A stretch of 64,000 bases of DNA from Larkinella sp051857545 (GCF_051857545.1 NZ_JBPZHB010000003.1:496001-560000), one strand, 5' to 3'. Counted from the stretch's first letter, positions 49,871-59,138 are shown. Notes: generated by a model from the sequence alone, not told the origin. Translations and numbers: made by a program.

Positions 49871-51052
49871 ATGAAATCATTGATTTTCAGTGGCATTCTT
49901 ATGCCCTTTTTTCTGGTAATGACAGCCCAAACGTCCGGTTTGGCACAGTCCGAAACCGTTTCTGCGGAGGACGTACTTCGTAAAACTTCGCAAGCACTCA
50001 GCGGCCGGAAAACGCTCCGGTACCACTATCACCGGGAACTGAATTACGTCTCGGAAGGCATCCACAACGAGATGAGCGGAGCGTGCTTTCTGGATTTTAG
50101 CAGTGAAAACCCGGTTTTGGACTTTCGCTACCAGTTCAGCAACGCGGATATGCTGGCGGTTTTTAATGGAACCGAACAGTTTGTCTGCGACCGGAAAAGT
50201 AAGACGCTGCGGGTTGTCGGACAACCGGCCCGTCGGAATTTTGAGTCGCTTTCGTTCTTTTACGATTCGCCGGTCACGTATCGAAACGCGTTGCCGATGC
50301 TTTTTTCGGATGTGTCGGTTCCCAAAACCGTGCTGGATACCGTGGTGGACGCGAAGCCTTTTTATGCGGTAACCTTCACCCTGAAACAGAAAGTGATCGA
50401 TTATCTGGGCGCTTACCGTCCCATTACGGCGGACCGATTGATCCGCTACCGTTTGCTGATCGACAAGGCGACGCATTTGCCCATTGAAGTGATGCAGTCC
50501 AACAACCGCAACCAGGATTTTACGAAAACCCGCTTTCAATACCTCGATGCGACAGCTTTGCCAACTGATTCGTCCTGGTATTATTCCAGTTACCGGAATG
50601 AGTACAAGCTGGGAAGCCCGGAAGATGAAAAGCTGCAAATCATTCCACGCGGCCAGACCGCCCCGGATTGGACCTTACCGGTTTTTGACCGCACGACCGA
50701 ACTCACGCTGAGTCAGTTGAAAGGAAAAATCGTTTTGCTGGAATTCTGGATTCGGAATTGTGGCTATTGTGTGGCCGCCGTCCCCGAATTAAATGCGATT
50801 TATAACCAATACAAAACCAACGGTTTCGAACTTTTGGGCATCAATCCGCATGATTCGAAAGAAGTCATAGCGGTTTTTGAACAGAAAATCCAGCCGGAGT
50901 ACCCGCTTTTATACGGTGCGCAGGAGGTGGCGAAACGCTACGGTATTGGCCTATTTCCTGTGGTTGTATTGCTCGATAAAACCGGAAACGTGCTGTATTC
51001 CGGCGAGTTCAGGCGGGAAAACGTGGCGAAACTGATTGAGGAGAATTTGTAA
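49871..51052 (+). CDS. TlpA-like thioredoxin-fold protein with LolA-like N-terminal domain
   Basis: This 393-residue secreted protein has a signal peptide (MKSLIFSGILMPFFLVMTAQTSGLA). The N-terminal domain (about residues 30-250) is a large beta-rich region of the DUF kind often fused to TlpA in Bacteroidota. The C-terminal thioredoxin domain begins at GQTAPDWTLPVFD and has the redox pair Cys297-Gly-Tyr-Cys300 in FWIRNCGYCVAAVPELN. It ends GLFPVVVLLDKTGNVLYSGEF with the cis-proline. It follows blaI and the M56 gene, so its disulfide or reductase activity is likely the operon's output in the periplasm. Confidence 0.9.
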   Translation: MKSLIFSGILMPFFLVMTAQTSGLAQSETVSAEDVLRKTSQALSGRKTLRYHYHRELNYVSEGIHNEMSGACFLDFSSENPVLDFRYQFSNADMLAVFNGTEQFVCDRKSKTLRVVGQPARRNFESLSFFYDSPVTYRNALPMLFSDVSVPKTVLDTVVDAKPFYAVTFTLKQKVIDYLGAYRPITADRLIRYRLLIDKATHLPIEVMQSNNRNQDFTKTRFQYLDATALPTDSSWYYSSYRNEYKLGSPEDEKLQIIPRGQTAPDWTLPVFDRTTELTLSQLKGKIVLLEFWIRNCGYCVAAVPELNAIYNQYKTNGFELLGINPHDSKEVIAVFEQKIQPEYPLLYGAQEVAKRYGIGLFPVVVLLDKTGNVLYSGEFRRENVAKLIEENL

Positions 51053-51059
51053 GAGTTGG

Positions 51060-51096
51060 GTGGTTGTTAGTAGTGCTTTACACTACTAACAACCAC
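51060..51096. terminator. Bidirectional terminator between the TlpA-like gene and nagB
   Basis: A 16-bp perfect stem GTGGTTGTTAGTAGTG/CACTACTAACAACCAC has a 5-nt loop. It lies 7 bp past the plus-strand stop and 25 bp past the nagB stop. T-runs are weak on both sides. Confidence 0.65.
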
Positions 51097-51121
51097 TATG
51101 TTCTGAGAGAAAGACGGTTTA

Positions 51122-51841
51122 TTACTCCCCAGCCGCGTCCCGATCCACCCAAACATAGCCCTTCGGGTGCGTTTGCATGATGCTGGCTGGAAACTCTTCC
51201 GTCACCGGGCCTTCCAGGGCGGTTTTGATCACCGGTGCTTTTTTGCTGCCGCTGGCAATCAGAATGGCTTCGCGGGCGTCCATCAATTGTTGCAGGCCGG
51301 TCGTGACGCCCAGCGTCAGGGGCGTTGGGGTAGAGAAGTATTTTTGCCCGACGGTAATGGTCGTTTCGGCCAGTTCTGAAACGTGGGCTTTCAGGTTGAA
51401 CGGTGTTCCGGGTTCGTTCAGGGCAATGTGGCCGTTCAGACCGACGCCTACCAGAATCAGGTCAAAACCGCCCCGATCGTCAACAAATTGCGTCATCGAC
51501 GCACATTCGGCTTCCAGATCATCGGCTTTGGCGTCGAACAGGCGGTATTGATCGGACGGAATGTTGAGGGGTCCGAAGAGTTCGCGCTGGAGGTAATTCG
51601 CGCAACTTCCTTCACTTTCCGGTCCTAAACCAACCCATTCATCCAGGCCTACAAACGTGCAGCGGTCGACGCTGGTTTTTCCTTCTTTAACCAGTTGAAC
51701 CAGTGCCCGGTACGTCCCAACGGGCGTGTCGCCGGATGCAGCACAAATCAGGGCATCGGGTTTGCGGTTCAGTAAGTCGGCAATGTGTTGGGCAGTATGA
51801 CGGGAAAGCGTTTCGTAATCGGCGAAAATCTGGAAGTTCAT
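51122..51841 (-). CDS. nagB: Glucosamine-6-phosphate deaminase NagB
   Basis: This 239-residue enzyme converts glucosamine-6-phosphate to fructose-6-phosphate and ammonia. The motifs are ALICAASGDTPVGTYRAL, CTFVGLDEWVGLGPESEGSCANYLQ with the catalytic Asp region, GGFDLILVGVGLNGHIALNEPGTPF with the catalytic His, and GVTTGLQQLMDAREAILIASGSKKAPV. The N-terminus (MNFQIFADYETLSRHTAQHIADLLNRKP) fits the family. The distant 6-phosphogluconolactonases share the fold but lack the GLNGHIALNEPG pattern. It stands alone, with a hairpin at its end. Confidence 0.94.
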   Translation of the reverse strand: MNFQIFADYETLSRHTAQHIADLLNRKPDALICAASGDTPVGTYRALVQLVKEGKTSVDRCTFVGLDEWVGLGPESEGSCANYLQRELFGPLNIPSDQYRLFDAKADDLEAECASMTQFVDDRGGFDLILVGVGLNGHIALNEPGTPFNLKAHVSELAETTITVGQKYFSTPTPLTLGVTTGLQQLMDAREAILIASGSKKAPVIKTALEGPVTEEFPASIMQTHPKGYVWVDRDAAGE

Positions 51842-51925
51842 GAGCGGGGTTTAGCAGTTTGGCCGCTAAAATACGGCGAAGCGGTCTATTTCCCTGCAAA
51901 GGGCTCAAAATCTATTTCTCTACCG

Positions 51926-52804
51926 TTACTTCAAGTCGTGCAGGTATAAATAAATCGCTTTCAGTTCGTCGTCGGTATACACGGTGGCGAAATACTTCCA
52001 GGGCATAAAATCGTTAATCACGCGCCCATCCGGTGTTTTACCCGTCCGGATGGCGGTAACAAAATGATCCGACGTCCATTTTCCGACTTTGCCCGTTTGG
52101 GTCAGGTCCGCAATGTGCGGTTCGCCGGGACCGTGGCCGGGACCACCTTTGAAACTGGGACCGTGGCATCCAGAGCAGGTAACGGCCAGGTATTTTCCGT
52201 AGACGGCATCCACCGCGGCCGGTACGTTTTCGGCGGGTTGGGCCTCGTGGTCGATGACTTCTGCCGGAAAAAGCGGCAAGTCGCCGGTAAAGGCTAAAAA
52301 CCGCCCCAATGGTTTCACTTCTTTGGCCGGGTGAATTTTATCGACGGGTGGCTGACGTTTCAGGTAATAAATCAACGCCCCCATATCCCGGTTCGACAGC
52401 GGGGCACTCACATCGTTCGCTGGCATGAACCACAACGTTTTGTTGTCTTTTCCCAAACCATGCCGCAAGGCGCGAATCCAGTCCTGATCGGTATAGGAAA
52501 TTCCACCTTTTCCGGTGGTCAGGTTAGACGTATACAAAATACCGATCGGAGTGCTTGCGTCGAAGAACGGTCTGCCACTGAAATCGGCACCGTGGCATTC
52601 CGCGCAGCCCCGGATACCGGCAATGTGTTTGCCAAGGGCATACGAAGCCGAGTCGTTCGGAAGGGTGAGCGTCTGCAATTTGACATCATATACCTTGTTG
52701 GCGCGCGACTCGGTCTGAAAATAGACGAATGCATAAAAAACCAGGAGCAAAACCAACACAGCGCCAAGGACAATGCCGAGCCATTTCAATACTTTCCTGA
52801 ACAT
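51926..52804 (-). CDS. Membrane-anchored dihaem c-type cytochrome
   Basis: This 292-residue protein starts at the ATG at 52804 (MFRKVLKWLGIVLGAVLVLLLVFYAFVYF), an N-terminal membrane anchor; the frame is open upstream to 52945. Two c-type haem sites are seen: CAECH (Cys67, Cys70, His71) and CSGCH (Cys210, Cys213, His214). Methionines suitable as sixth ligands are in FMPAND (about residue 127) and DFMPWKYF (about 265). Such dihaem proteins of Bacteroidota carry electrons in the periplasm for oxidases or sugar dehydrogenases. No partner enzyme is adjacent. An 18-bp palindrome (52849-52866) lies 45 bp upstream. Confidence 0.92.
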   Translation of the reverse strand: MFRKVLKWLGIVLGAVLVLLLVFYAFVYFQTESRANKVYDVKLQTLTLPNDSASYALGKHIAGIRGCAECHGADFSGRPFFDASTPIGILYTSNLTTGKGGISYTDQDWIRALRHGLGKDNKTLWFMPANDVSAPLSNRDMGALIYYLKRQPPVDKIHPAKEVKPLGRFLAFTGDLPLFPAEVIDHEAQPAENVPAAVDAVYGKYLAVTCSGCHGPSFKGGPGHGPGEPHIADLTQTGKVGKWTSDHFVTAIRTGKTPDGRVINDFMPWKYFATVYTDDELKAIYLYLHDLK

Positions 52805-52848
52805 GATCAATGGTACGTTAAAGGGAGTGAGTAGGGTGATCCATAACC

Positions 52849-52866
52849 CCGGTTTTCGAAAACCGG
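52849..52866. repeat. 18-bp palindrome upstream of the cytochrome gene
   Basis: CCGGTTTTCGAAAACCGG is perfectly self-complementary. It lies 45 bp before the cytochrome start. It may be a regulatory site or a REP-like unit related to the AAACCG palindromes. Confidence 0.45.
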
Positions 52867-52988
52867 CCTTTCTGTGCTGCCCGAAAAGAGTTAACTGACA
52901 ATAAGTTAAAAGCAAATGGGTTTGGTGCTCACAAGTATTGAGCAAGTGGTAGAAAGAGCCTTTTTAATTGATTATTCGGTTACAGTAT

Positions 52989-53063
52989 ACGGTTTTCAGT
53001 TTACGGTGGCTGACGCGTTAGCCTAAATGCGCTAGCCACCGTAAACCGTAAACTGAAAACCGT
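52989..53063. repeat. Inverted repeat between the amidohydrolase and cytochrome genes
   Basis: ACGGTTTTCAGTTTACGGTGGCT on the left pairs with the complementary right arm except for a 7-base insertion. The inner part adds CGC/GCG and AGC/GCT pairs. It lies directly after the amidohydrolase stop and could end that transcript. Confidence 0.6.
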
Positions 53064-53067
53064 AAAC

Positions 53068-54207
53068 CTATTTGTGCTGAAGGTCGATCAATTCCAGGAA
53101 CATCCGGGCCGCTGGTTCGATCAGATCATCGTTGAAGTCGTAGTCGTCGTTGTGCAGGGCCGGGGTGTTTTCGCCCGCGCCGATCCCGAACATGGCGCCC
53201 TGGAAATGTTGTGTGAAAAGACCGAAATCTTCTCCCCATTTAAACGGTTCCTGTTTTTCTACGAACGAATACCCCAATTTCAGTGCGCTGGTTTTGACCT
53301 GCTCAAACGCATCGGGATCGTTCTGGCTGGCGAAAAACACTTCCGTGATGGCGGTTTCTATGTCAATACCGGTTCCGACGCTGAGGATCGACAAAACGCT
53401 GAGCAATTGCTTGGTCAGCCGTTCCATGTTTTGGCTGGTTCGGGTTCGGAGCGTTAGATGCACTTCGCCGTAACCCGCCGACACACCGTACGATTTTTCG
53501 CCCAGTGTGGTATAAACCGGTGTGATCAGTACAAAGTCGTTGGATCGGCTGTCGGGATGCGTCAACTGCCTGGTTTTTAGAATAAAATCCGCCATCAGAT
53601 ACGCCGGATTGATGCCTTTTTCGGGTTCTGCCGAATGCGACACTTTGCCCCTAAACGTCACGATCAGGCTTTGAACGGCTGACGTAAACGGGCCGGGTTT
53701 GCACACGATGGTTCCTGAACCGAAACCGGGCAGATTGTGCAGGGCAAACACCCGGTCGGGGCGAATCGCGGTAAAGGCGGGATCTTCCAGGACGGCTTTG
53801 GCACCTTCACCGGTTTCTTCAGCGGGTTGAAAAAGCAGATACACCCGGCCTTTCAGCGACGGTTTTTCGGCCAGATGAGCCGCCAGTCGGGCCAGAATGG
53901 CCGCGTGGCCGTCGTGGCCGCACTTGTGGGAAACCCCTTCGATCCCGGATTTGTGTGCAAACTCGTTGACTTCCTGAATCGGTAACGCGTCGATGTCCGC
54001 CCGGATCATGGTGACCGGCCCCGCAACATCCGCTCCGTATTGCAGCAGCAGCCCGGTTTTTCCTACTTCGATCAGGCTAACCGGATTAAACCGGCTCACA
54101 AATTCCTGAATCCGTCGCTGGGTTTCAAATTCCTGCCCGGAAACCTCCGGGAAACGGTGAAGTTCCCGTCTGAATTCGGTGAAGCGGCTGGTTTTTTCTG
54201 AAGACAT
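53068..54207 (-). CDS. M20 family amidohydrolase
   Basis: This 379-residue metallo-amidohydrolase is of the hippurate/N-acyl-amino-acid hydrolase type. It has VTMIRADIDALPIQEVNEF and SHKCGHDGHAAILARLAAHL (metal ligands Cys and His), then YLLFQPAEETGEGAKAVLEDP with the catalytic Glu pair, and VFALHNLPGFGSGTIVCKPGPF. A lid domain and the second half of the metal site (IGAGENTPALHNDDYDFND with a histidine) follow. The substrate could be N-acetyl amino acids, IAA conjugates or similar. It is divergent from the glyoxalase gene. Confidence 0.93.
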   Translation of the reverse strand: MSSEKTSRFTEFRRELHRFPEVSGQEFETQRRIQEFVSRFNPVSLIEVGKTGLLLQYGADVAGPVTMIRADIDALPIQEVNEFAHKSGIEGVSHKCGHDGHAAILARLAAHLAEKPSLKGRVYLLFQPAEETGEGAKAVLEDPAFTAIRPDRVFALHNLPGFGSGTIVCKPGPFTSAVQSLIVTFRGKVSHSAEPEKGINPAYLMADFILKTRQLTHPDSRSNDFVLITPVYTTLGEKSYGVSAGYGEVHLTLRTRTSQNMERLTKQLLSVLSILSVGTGIDIETAITEVFFASQNDPDAFEQVKTSALKLGYSFVEKQEPFKWGEDFGLFTQHFQGAMFGIGAGENTPALHNDDYDFNDDLIEPAARMFLELIDLQHK

Positions 54208-54298
54208 AGGTTGCTGAAAGGAATTTTACAACGAAATTCGGGAGCGATAAAAGTAAGCGAAATTTGCAGTAGGTTGCACCCCAATCCATAAAAATACG

Positions 54299-54655
54299 AT
54301 GATTCATTTCAAGCGGTTAGACCACATTCTGATTTCCATTCCGGAAGGGAAAAAAGCAGAAGCGAGAACATTTTATGGCGATGTGCTGGGCCTGGAAGAA
54401 GTTCCGGGTGAGCATCCCGGTGGTGCGCTCTGGTTTTCGATTGCCGATATTCAACTGCATTTTCGCGAAGAAGCCGCCGGGCCGTATTCCAAACGGCACC
54501 CGGCTTTTGAAATTGCGAACCTGGAGGAAGCCAAACAGCAACTGGAAAACCACGGCATCGCGATCACCTATTCGTCCGAGATCGACGGACGGCAGCGGTT
54601 TTTCTTCCACGATCCGTTCGATAACCGCATCGAGTTATTGCAATTTGCTGATTAG
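54299..54655 (+). CDS. VOC family (glyoxalase-like) protein
   Basis: This 118-residue protein has the paired beta-alpha-beta-beta-beta fold of the vicinal-oxygen-chelate superfamily. It starts MIHFKRLDHILISIPEGKKAEARTFYGDVLGLEEVPGEHPGGALWF and ends GRQRFFFHDPFDNRIELLQF. The His of LDHIL and the Glu of RIELLQ are the usual metal ligands. Its substrate is unknown; glyoxalases, dioxygenases and resistance proteins share the fold. An HxlR regulator follows 88 bp later on the same strand and may control it. Confidence 0.9.
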   Translation: MIHFKRLDHILISIPEGKKAEARTFYGDVLGLEEVPGEHPGGALWFSIADIQLHFREEAAGPYSKRHPAFEIANLEEAKQQLENHGIAITYSSEIDGRQRFFFHDPFDNRIELLQFAD

Positions 54656-54743
54656 AAGCTTCCTGTTAAATTTCTATATTTGCTATCGAAAAGATACCAG
54701 ACTCCAAACGGATACCGGTATTTCTAAACAGTTTCGGACGGTT

Positions 54744-55106
54744 ATGGTCAAGCAAAAAGATAAGGTCATTCATACCAAAAGCGCCTGCGACCGCAGCTTA
54801 GCCGGAGTGCGGGATGCGCTTTATGTCCTCAATGGCAAATGGAAATTGCCCATCATCATTGCCCTGTCCGAAGGTCCGTCGCGTTTCAAGGACCTGCAAC
54901 GGCGGGTGGAAGGCATCACGCCCAAATTGCTCTCGAAAGAGTTGAAAGAACTGGAGCAAAACGAGTTTGTCGTGCGCCATGTTTACCCCCAAACCCCGGT
55001 TTTGGTCGAATATGAACTGACGGAATACAGCCGTTCGCTGGACGACATTATTCAGGCGATGGCGGAATGGGGTTTTCAACACCGGGCGCGCATTCAATCC
55101 CGGTAA
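54744..55106 (+). CDS. HxlR family transcriptional regulator
   Basis: This 120-residue winged-helix regulator starts at the ATG at 54744 (MVKQKDKVIHTKSACDRSLAGVRDALYVLNGKWKLPIIIALSEGPSRFKDL). The pattern GKWKLPIII, RFKDLQRRVEGITPKLLSKELKELEQNEFV and VEYELTEYSRSLDDII is the HxlR signature. The CDRS cysteine near residue 15 is the redox- or aldehyde-sensing Cys found in several members. It may control the glyoxalase gene upstream or the divergent genes around it. The frame continues upstream to 54375 but only as a shadow of the glyoxalase gene. Confidence 0.93.
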   Translation: MVKQKDKVIHTKSACDRSLAGVRDALYVLNGKWKLPIIIALSEGPSRFKDLQRRVEGITPKLLSKELKELEQNEFVVRHVYPQTPVLVEYELTEYSRSLDDIIQAMAEWGFQHRARIQSR

Positions 55107-55134
55107 TGAAAACCCCGTTCGGAACAGGTAATCT

Positions 55135-56631
55135 CTAGAACTGAAAGTAAATGAACGAGTTGCTGCTTTTCTGAGTCAGAATCAGTAAAATCAGCATGCC
55201 CGCCCAGACGAGGCTGAGCAGCCACCACGGTAGGCGCGCCCCGAGTTTCACCAGCGACGAATTGCGCATCGCCCAGTGACAGGCAATCAGAATCACCGTG
55301 ACTGAACTGACTTTCAGGATGTCGAGGGACGTGAGCAGGGTCGCTCCGTTGGGAATGACGCCAAACATCGACAGCAGAATTCGCATCGCGCTGCCGAAAT
55401 CGGGGGCGCGGAAAAACACCCAGGTGATATCGACCAGAAACAGGGTTAACAACGCCAGACCAAAATTGCCGAGCTTTCCGTTCCACGAAACGGGCAACAT
55501 CGAAGCCTGTGCAACGGTTCCGGTTAGCACCTGGTCGGAGCGGTTTTGTCCGGCAAAATTCCGCTGCCGCTTGCCGGACCAATCCCGAATCAGCCGTTCG
55601 GCACACAGAAAAATGCCGTGCAAACCGCCCCAAATCACGAAGTTCCAGGACGCTCCGTGCCACAAGCCGCCCAGCAGCATCGTGATCATCAAGTTGATAT
55701 AGGTCCGGGCAGCGCCCTTGCGGTTTCCGCCCAGCGGAATGTAGAGGTAGTCGCGTAGCCAGGTTGAGAGCGTGATGTGCCACCGGCGCCAGAAATCCGA
55801 AAATCCGATGGATGCGTAGGGGTACCGGAAATTGTCGGGAAGTACAAATCCCAGACACAGCGAAATGCCGATGGCGCAAGTCGAATAGCCCGCAAAATCA
55901 CAGAAAATCTGCCCCGAAAACGCCATCACACCCATCCAGGCATCCAGTGGTTGCACCGGAAAGGGCACCCCAAAAACCGTATCGGCCGAGTCGGCCAGCA
56001 GCGTATCGGCAACCACCACTTTCATGAACAGACCGAGCGACAGCAGAAAAAGTCCCCAGGTCATCTGTTGGGTCGTGGCGCGGTGGGGCTCCTTGAACTG
56101 AGGAATCAGATCTTCGGGCCGGACAATCGGCCCCGCAACCAGGTGCGGAAAGAACGTAACGAACAGCGCAAAATTCAGAAAAGATGGTTCGGGTTCGGCT
56201 TTCCGGCGGTACACATCCAGCGTGTACGAAAGCGTTACGAAGGTGTAAAACGAAATGCCGACCGGTAGGATTATATCGGGTTTGGCCGCTTGGAAAGCAA
56301 TGCCCATCGCCGACAGCAAAGCCGTAAAGTTTTCCAGCAAAAAACCGCCGTATTTGAAGTAGCTCAACATGCCGAGGTTCAGCAACAAGCTGACGGTCAG
56401 GAGGAGTTTGCGGGGCGCAGACCGTTGCTCGCGGGCAATCAGCCGGGCCATGTAAAAATCCACCACCGTCGAAAGCCAGAGCAACAGAATGAAGGGCGGA
56501 TTCCAGAGAGCGTAAAATAAGTAACTGGCTAGCAACAAATTGATCTTTTTTGCCTTCCAGGGCAGAGGAAGGTTGTGCAGCAACAGCAGCAGAACGAAGA
56601 AGAGGGCGAAACTGTAGGAGTTGAAAACCAT
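55135..56631 (-). CDS. MBOAT family O-acyltransferase (AlgI-like)
   Basis: This 498-residue membrane protein has about ten membrane helices. It begins MVFNSYSFALFFVLLLLLHNLPLPWKAKKINLLLASYLFYALWNPPFILLL, typical of AlgI/PatA-type acetyltransferases. The catalytic histidines lie in FWRRWHITLSTWLRDYLYIPLGGNRKG and LLGGLWHGASWNFVIWGGLHGIFLC. It probably moves acetyl groups across the inner membrane for polysaccharide O-acetylation. An SGNH-like partner gene lies upstream on the same strand with a 12-bp gap. Confidence 0.94.
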   Translation of the reverse strand: MVFNSYSFALFFVLLLLLHNLPLPWKAKKINLLLASYLFYALWNPPFILLLWLSTVVDFYMARLIAREQRSAPRKLLLTVSLLLNLGMLSYFKYGGFLLENFTALLSAMGIAFQAAKPDIILPVGISFYTFVTLSYTLDVYRRKAEPEPSFLNFALFVTFFPHLVAGPIVRPEDLIPQFKEPHRATTQQMTWGLFLLSLGLFMKVVVADTLLADSADTVFGVPFPVQPLDAWMGVMAFSGQIFCDFAGYSTCAIGISLCLGFVLPDNFRYPYASIGFSDFWRRWHITLSTWLRDYLYIPLGGNRKGAARTYINLMITMLLGGLWHGASWNFVIWGGLHGIFLCAERLIRDWSGKRQRNFAGQNRSDQVLTGTVAQASMLPVSWNGKLGNFGLALLTLFLVDITWVFFRAPDFGSAMRILLSMFGVIPNGATLLTSLDILKVSSVTVILIACHWAMRNSSLVKLGARLPWWLLSLVWAGMLILLILTQKSSNSFIYFQF

Positions 56632-56643
56632 GATCGTCAGGAG

Positions 56644-57720
56644 CTATTGGTGGGGAGGAAGGGAAGCCGTAAGGGCGGGCTTTGGAGTGGACCGGATCGG
56701 GATGGGCCAGCCGGTTTTCTGCTTCAGAATCGGGATAAAATCCTGCGTGAACGTGACCGCATCCTTCGGTGCCAGGTGCGACCATTCCGGGCAGCGGTAT
56801 TTAGACAATGCCGGGTAATCCGCAAAATAGATACCGGGCGTCCGGGTATGCGCCAGCAGCCGGTCCCAGTATTTTTCCCGTGGGTGGCTCATTTTTTCGG
56901 CTTCGTAGAAGGGGCCGTCCGAAGGCATCCGGACAAAAACCACTTGACCACCCCGCGCCCGAATCTGGTCTACCGACTTCTTGACGGAGTTCATAATGCC
57001 CATAACCATCGCATCCGGCATGGTTTGCTTCGGGCTGTGGGCGCCAATGTCCAGCCAAACCGCCTGCACTTGGTGCTGAATGGCGGTGTCGGCCACCATC
57101 GCATCCGTCATGACTTCCTGCCGGTCGAACTGGATGATCGAGAATTCTTTTGGAAATTTCGGTCCACCCCAGGTGCCGGGCCGGGGCGGAATCGGCAGGT
57201 TGGTCAGCAGGGGACGCAGGGCCAGCCGTTCTTCATCCAGAAAATACAGCCAGGGTTCCAGCACCCGGTTGATGTGGAAGCTGATCTGCTGGGAAAGCGA
57301 CCACCTGGGATAAAAATTGACCCGTTTCGTGGCCTCCCGTTCGGGAAAAGAACCGTCGGGCGCGAAGAAAAGGCCTTCGGTGACGCCAATGATGAGTGTT
57401 CCTTTGAAGTTCGGATCATTGGCCAGATCCGTCAGCAAAGGCCGGGGGGCCGTACCGACCAGCGCCAGTTGGATCGGTTTTTCGCCGGTTGCGGCTTCCC
57501 AAGTCGCCAGATCGAGGTCGAACTTGACGCGCGACGAGCCAATGATCACGGGCCTCGACGGGCTGCTCCGGTAAATTTCTTTCCGGGTGTGCGCCCACAG
57601 GCTTTCGTCGTCGTTGTAGGAAAGCCCGAGGTTCTGACTGCGCCAGTACCATTCCCAACCAACGACAAACGTCAGAACCAAGACCAGCGTCAATAGGCTC
57701 GATTTCAGAAGTGGGGTCAT
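56644..57720 (-). CDS. SGNH/GDSL-like protein partner of the MBOAT enzyme
   Basis: This 358-residue protein has one N-terminal membrane helix (MTPLLKSSLLTLVLVLTFVVGWEWYW) and a periplasmic domain with SGNH features: VIIGSSRVKFDLDL (block I serine, about residue 62) and a late PEWSHLAPKDAVTFTQDF with a candidate catalytic Asp-His. The middle has QVVFVRMPSDGPFY. Proteins of this kind (AlgJ/AlgX, DltD-like) take the acetyl group from the MBOAT enzyme and pass it to the polymer. The assignment is inferred from the fold pattern and the adjacent MBOAT gene. Polymer genes are not in the window. Confidence 0.8.
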   Translation of the reverse strand: MTPLLKSSLLTLVLVLTFVVGWEWYWRSQNLGLSYNDDESLWAHTRKEIYRSSPSRPVIIGSSRVKFDLDLATWEAATGEKPIQLALVGTAPRPLLTDLANDPNFKGTLIIGVTEGLFFAPDGSFPEREATKRVNFYPRWSLSQQISFHINRVLEPWLYFLDEERLALRPLLTNLPIPPRPGTWGGPKFPKEFSIIQFDRQEVMTDAMVADTAIQHQVQAVWLDIGAHSPKQTMPDAMVMGIMNSVKKSVDQIRARGGQVVFVRMPSDGPFYEAEKMSHPREKYWDRLLAHTRTPGIYFADYPALSKYRCPEWSHLAPKDAVTFTQDFIPILKQKTGWPIPIRSTPKPALTASLPPHQ

Positions 57721-57946
57721 TTGTGTAAAGGTTATCGTATTGTGTATCAGTTTGTTCGGTATAATCTACGAAAGCTGGATCTGAAAACCGGCGGGTTATT
57801 TATTAATTGGTCGAACATCGAAGAATTTTACCAGATTTTGCATCAGAAATGATGTTTTGGAGAGAATAGAGCATTTTTGCAGTTTTTTGCCTCGCCCAAT
57901 AGCCCATCTGATTTTCTTTTCGTAGTTATCTGGAACAAATTGACGG

Positions 57947-59128
57947 ATGATGAAAAAGACGACGGGGTATGCGGGTGAAATACGGACGGGCGTGCTGTTG
58001 ACAGCGGCCTTGTTTGCGCTTTTCCTCTATTTCAATGGGCAACTTCCACCCGCCGAACTCCTGCTGGCGAGTCCTTACTTCATCGGGTTGTATTTCCTGA
58101 CGTTCACCCTGGGTCAACCGACTCTTTCCGAATCGCTCCGCCGGACCGTTAGCACCGGCCTGGAGCGGGCGGTTGTGTTTCCGGTGTTGCTGATTATTGT
58201 TCTGTATTCGTATCTGGGATTCCACGGGCATTCGCCGTTCAAGGGGTCGGCTGCGCTCTTTCCTTTTTATGTACTGTTTCCGGTGCTCGTTTTTTTAGCC
58301 TATCCGAAGGACTACCAGCCGATCAAATGGACGGATTTTGCGGTTTATTTTCTCTTTCTGATTCCGGCTACTTCCATTTCTTTCGGGGTAAAAACACATC
58401 TGCCTTTCAACGGTGCGGGCTTCAGCAATGTGTTGCGGTTTGTGCTGATTTTGACAGCGGTCTACGGTTTCGGCACCATCCGAAAGCTGCCCGACATCGG
58501 TTTTTTTCCGACTTTCAACTGGCGTTATCTTAAAACCGCCCTCTGGGTCTGGCTGGCTTTCATTGCCTTAACCGCCTTGATTGCGTACGTCAGCGGTTTT
58601 CTGAAAACCAGCGGCTACGAACCGCTTTCGATGGCGTTGATTCCCCTGGCCGTTGGCGAAATGGTGCGGATATTTTTTGGTACGGCCTTGTTCGAAGAAC
58701 TCTTTCTGCGGGGCATTTTGCAAAACATGCTGGCCCGGAAAATTACGGAATCGGGTGTCTGGAAGACGTATTGGAAATGGGGATTTGCAGTTTTTCTGCT
58801 GCTCTCGCTGCTCACCGGGTACCTGATGCACGCGGCCCTGCTGTGGGTTCCGGTTCTGATCACGGTTCTCTTATTCCTTGCCGCTTACTGGATTGAGAAG
58901 AAATCGATCGAGTTGAATGGTCCGTATACGGCCCTGGCGATCACGAGTATCTTTTTTGGCCTGGTTCATTTTCACGCGGGTTCGCTGGTCTTTGTGGGCC
59001 TGGCCAGCATTGCGGGCTGGGGCTATGGCTACACGTACATGAAAACGAAAAATGTCTTTTACGCGGCTCTGGTTCACACGCTCGTCAATTCATCGGAGTT
59101 TCTGTTCAATCTGGAAACGCTGAAGTGA
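57947..59128 (+). CDS. CPBP family intramembrane glutamic protease
   Basis: This 393-residue polytopic protein is of the CAAX/bacteriocin-processing (Abi) type. The catalytic EExxxR motif is Glu250-Glu251 with Arg255 (ALFEELFLRGILQNML), and the second motif is FFGLVHFHAGSLVFVGLASIAGWGYGYTYMKTKNVFYAALVHTLVN with the two histidines. The first 210 residues add about six membrane helices without motif. Such proteases act on membrane substrates or on bacteriocins. The substrate here is unknown. The gene is divergent from the SGNH gene. Confidence 0.9.
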   Translation: MMKKTTGYAGEIRTGVLLTAALFALFLYFNGQLPPAELLLASPYFIGLYFLTFTLGQPTLSESLRRTVSTGLERAVVFPVLLIIVLYSYLGFHGHSPFKGSAALFPFYVLFPVLVFLAYPKDYQPIKWTDFAVYFLFLIPATSISFGVKTHLPFNGAGFSNVLRFVLILTAVYGFGTIRKLPDIGFFPTFNWRYLKTALWVWLAFIALTALIAYVSGFLKTSGYEPLSMALIPLAVGEMVRIFFGTALFEELFLRGILQNMLARKITESGVWKTYWKWGFAVFLLLSLLTGYLMHAALLWVPVLITVLLFLAAYWIEKKSIELNGPYTALAITSIFFGLVHFHAGSLVFVGLASIAGWGYGYTYMKTKNVFYAALVHTLVNSSEFLFNLETLK

Positions 59129-59138
59129 GGAGGGATTT

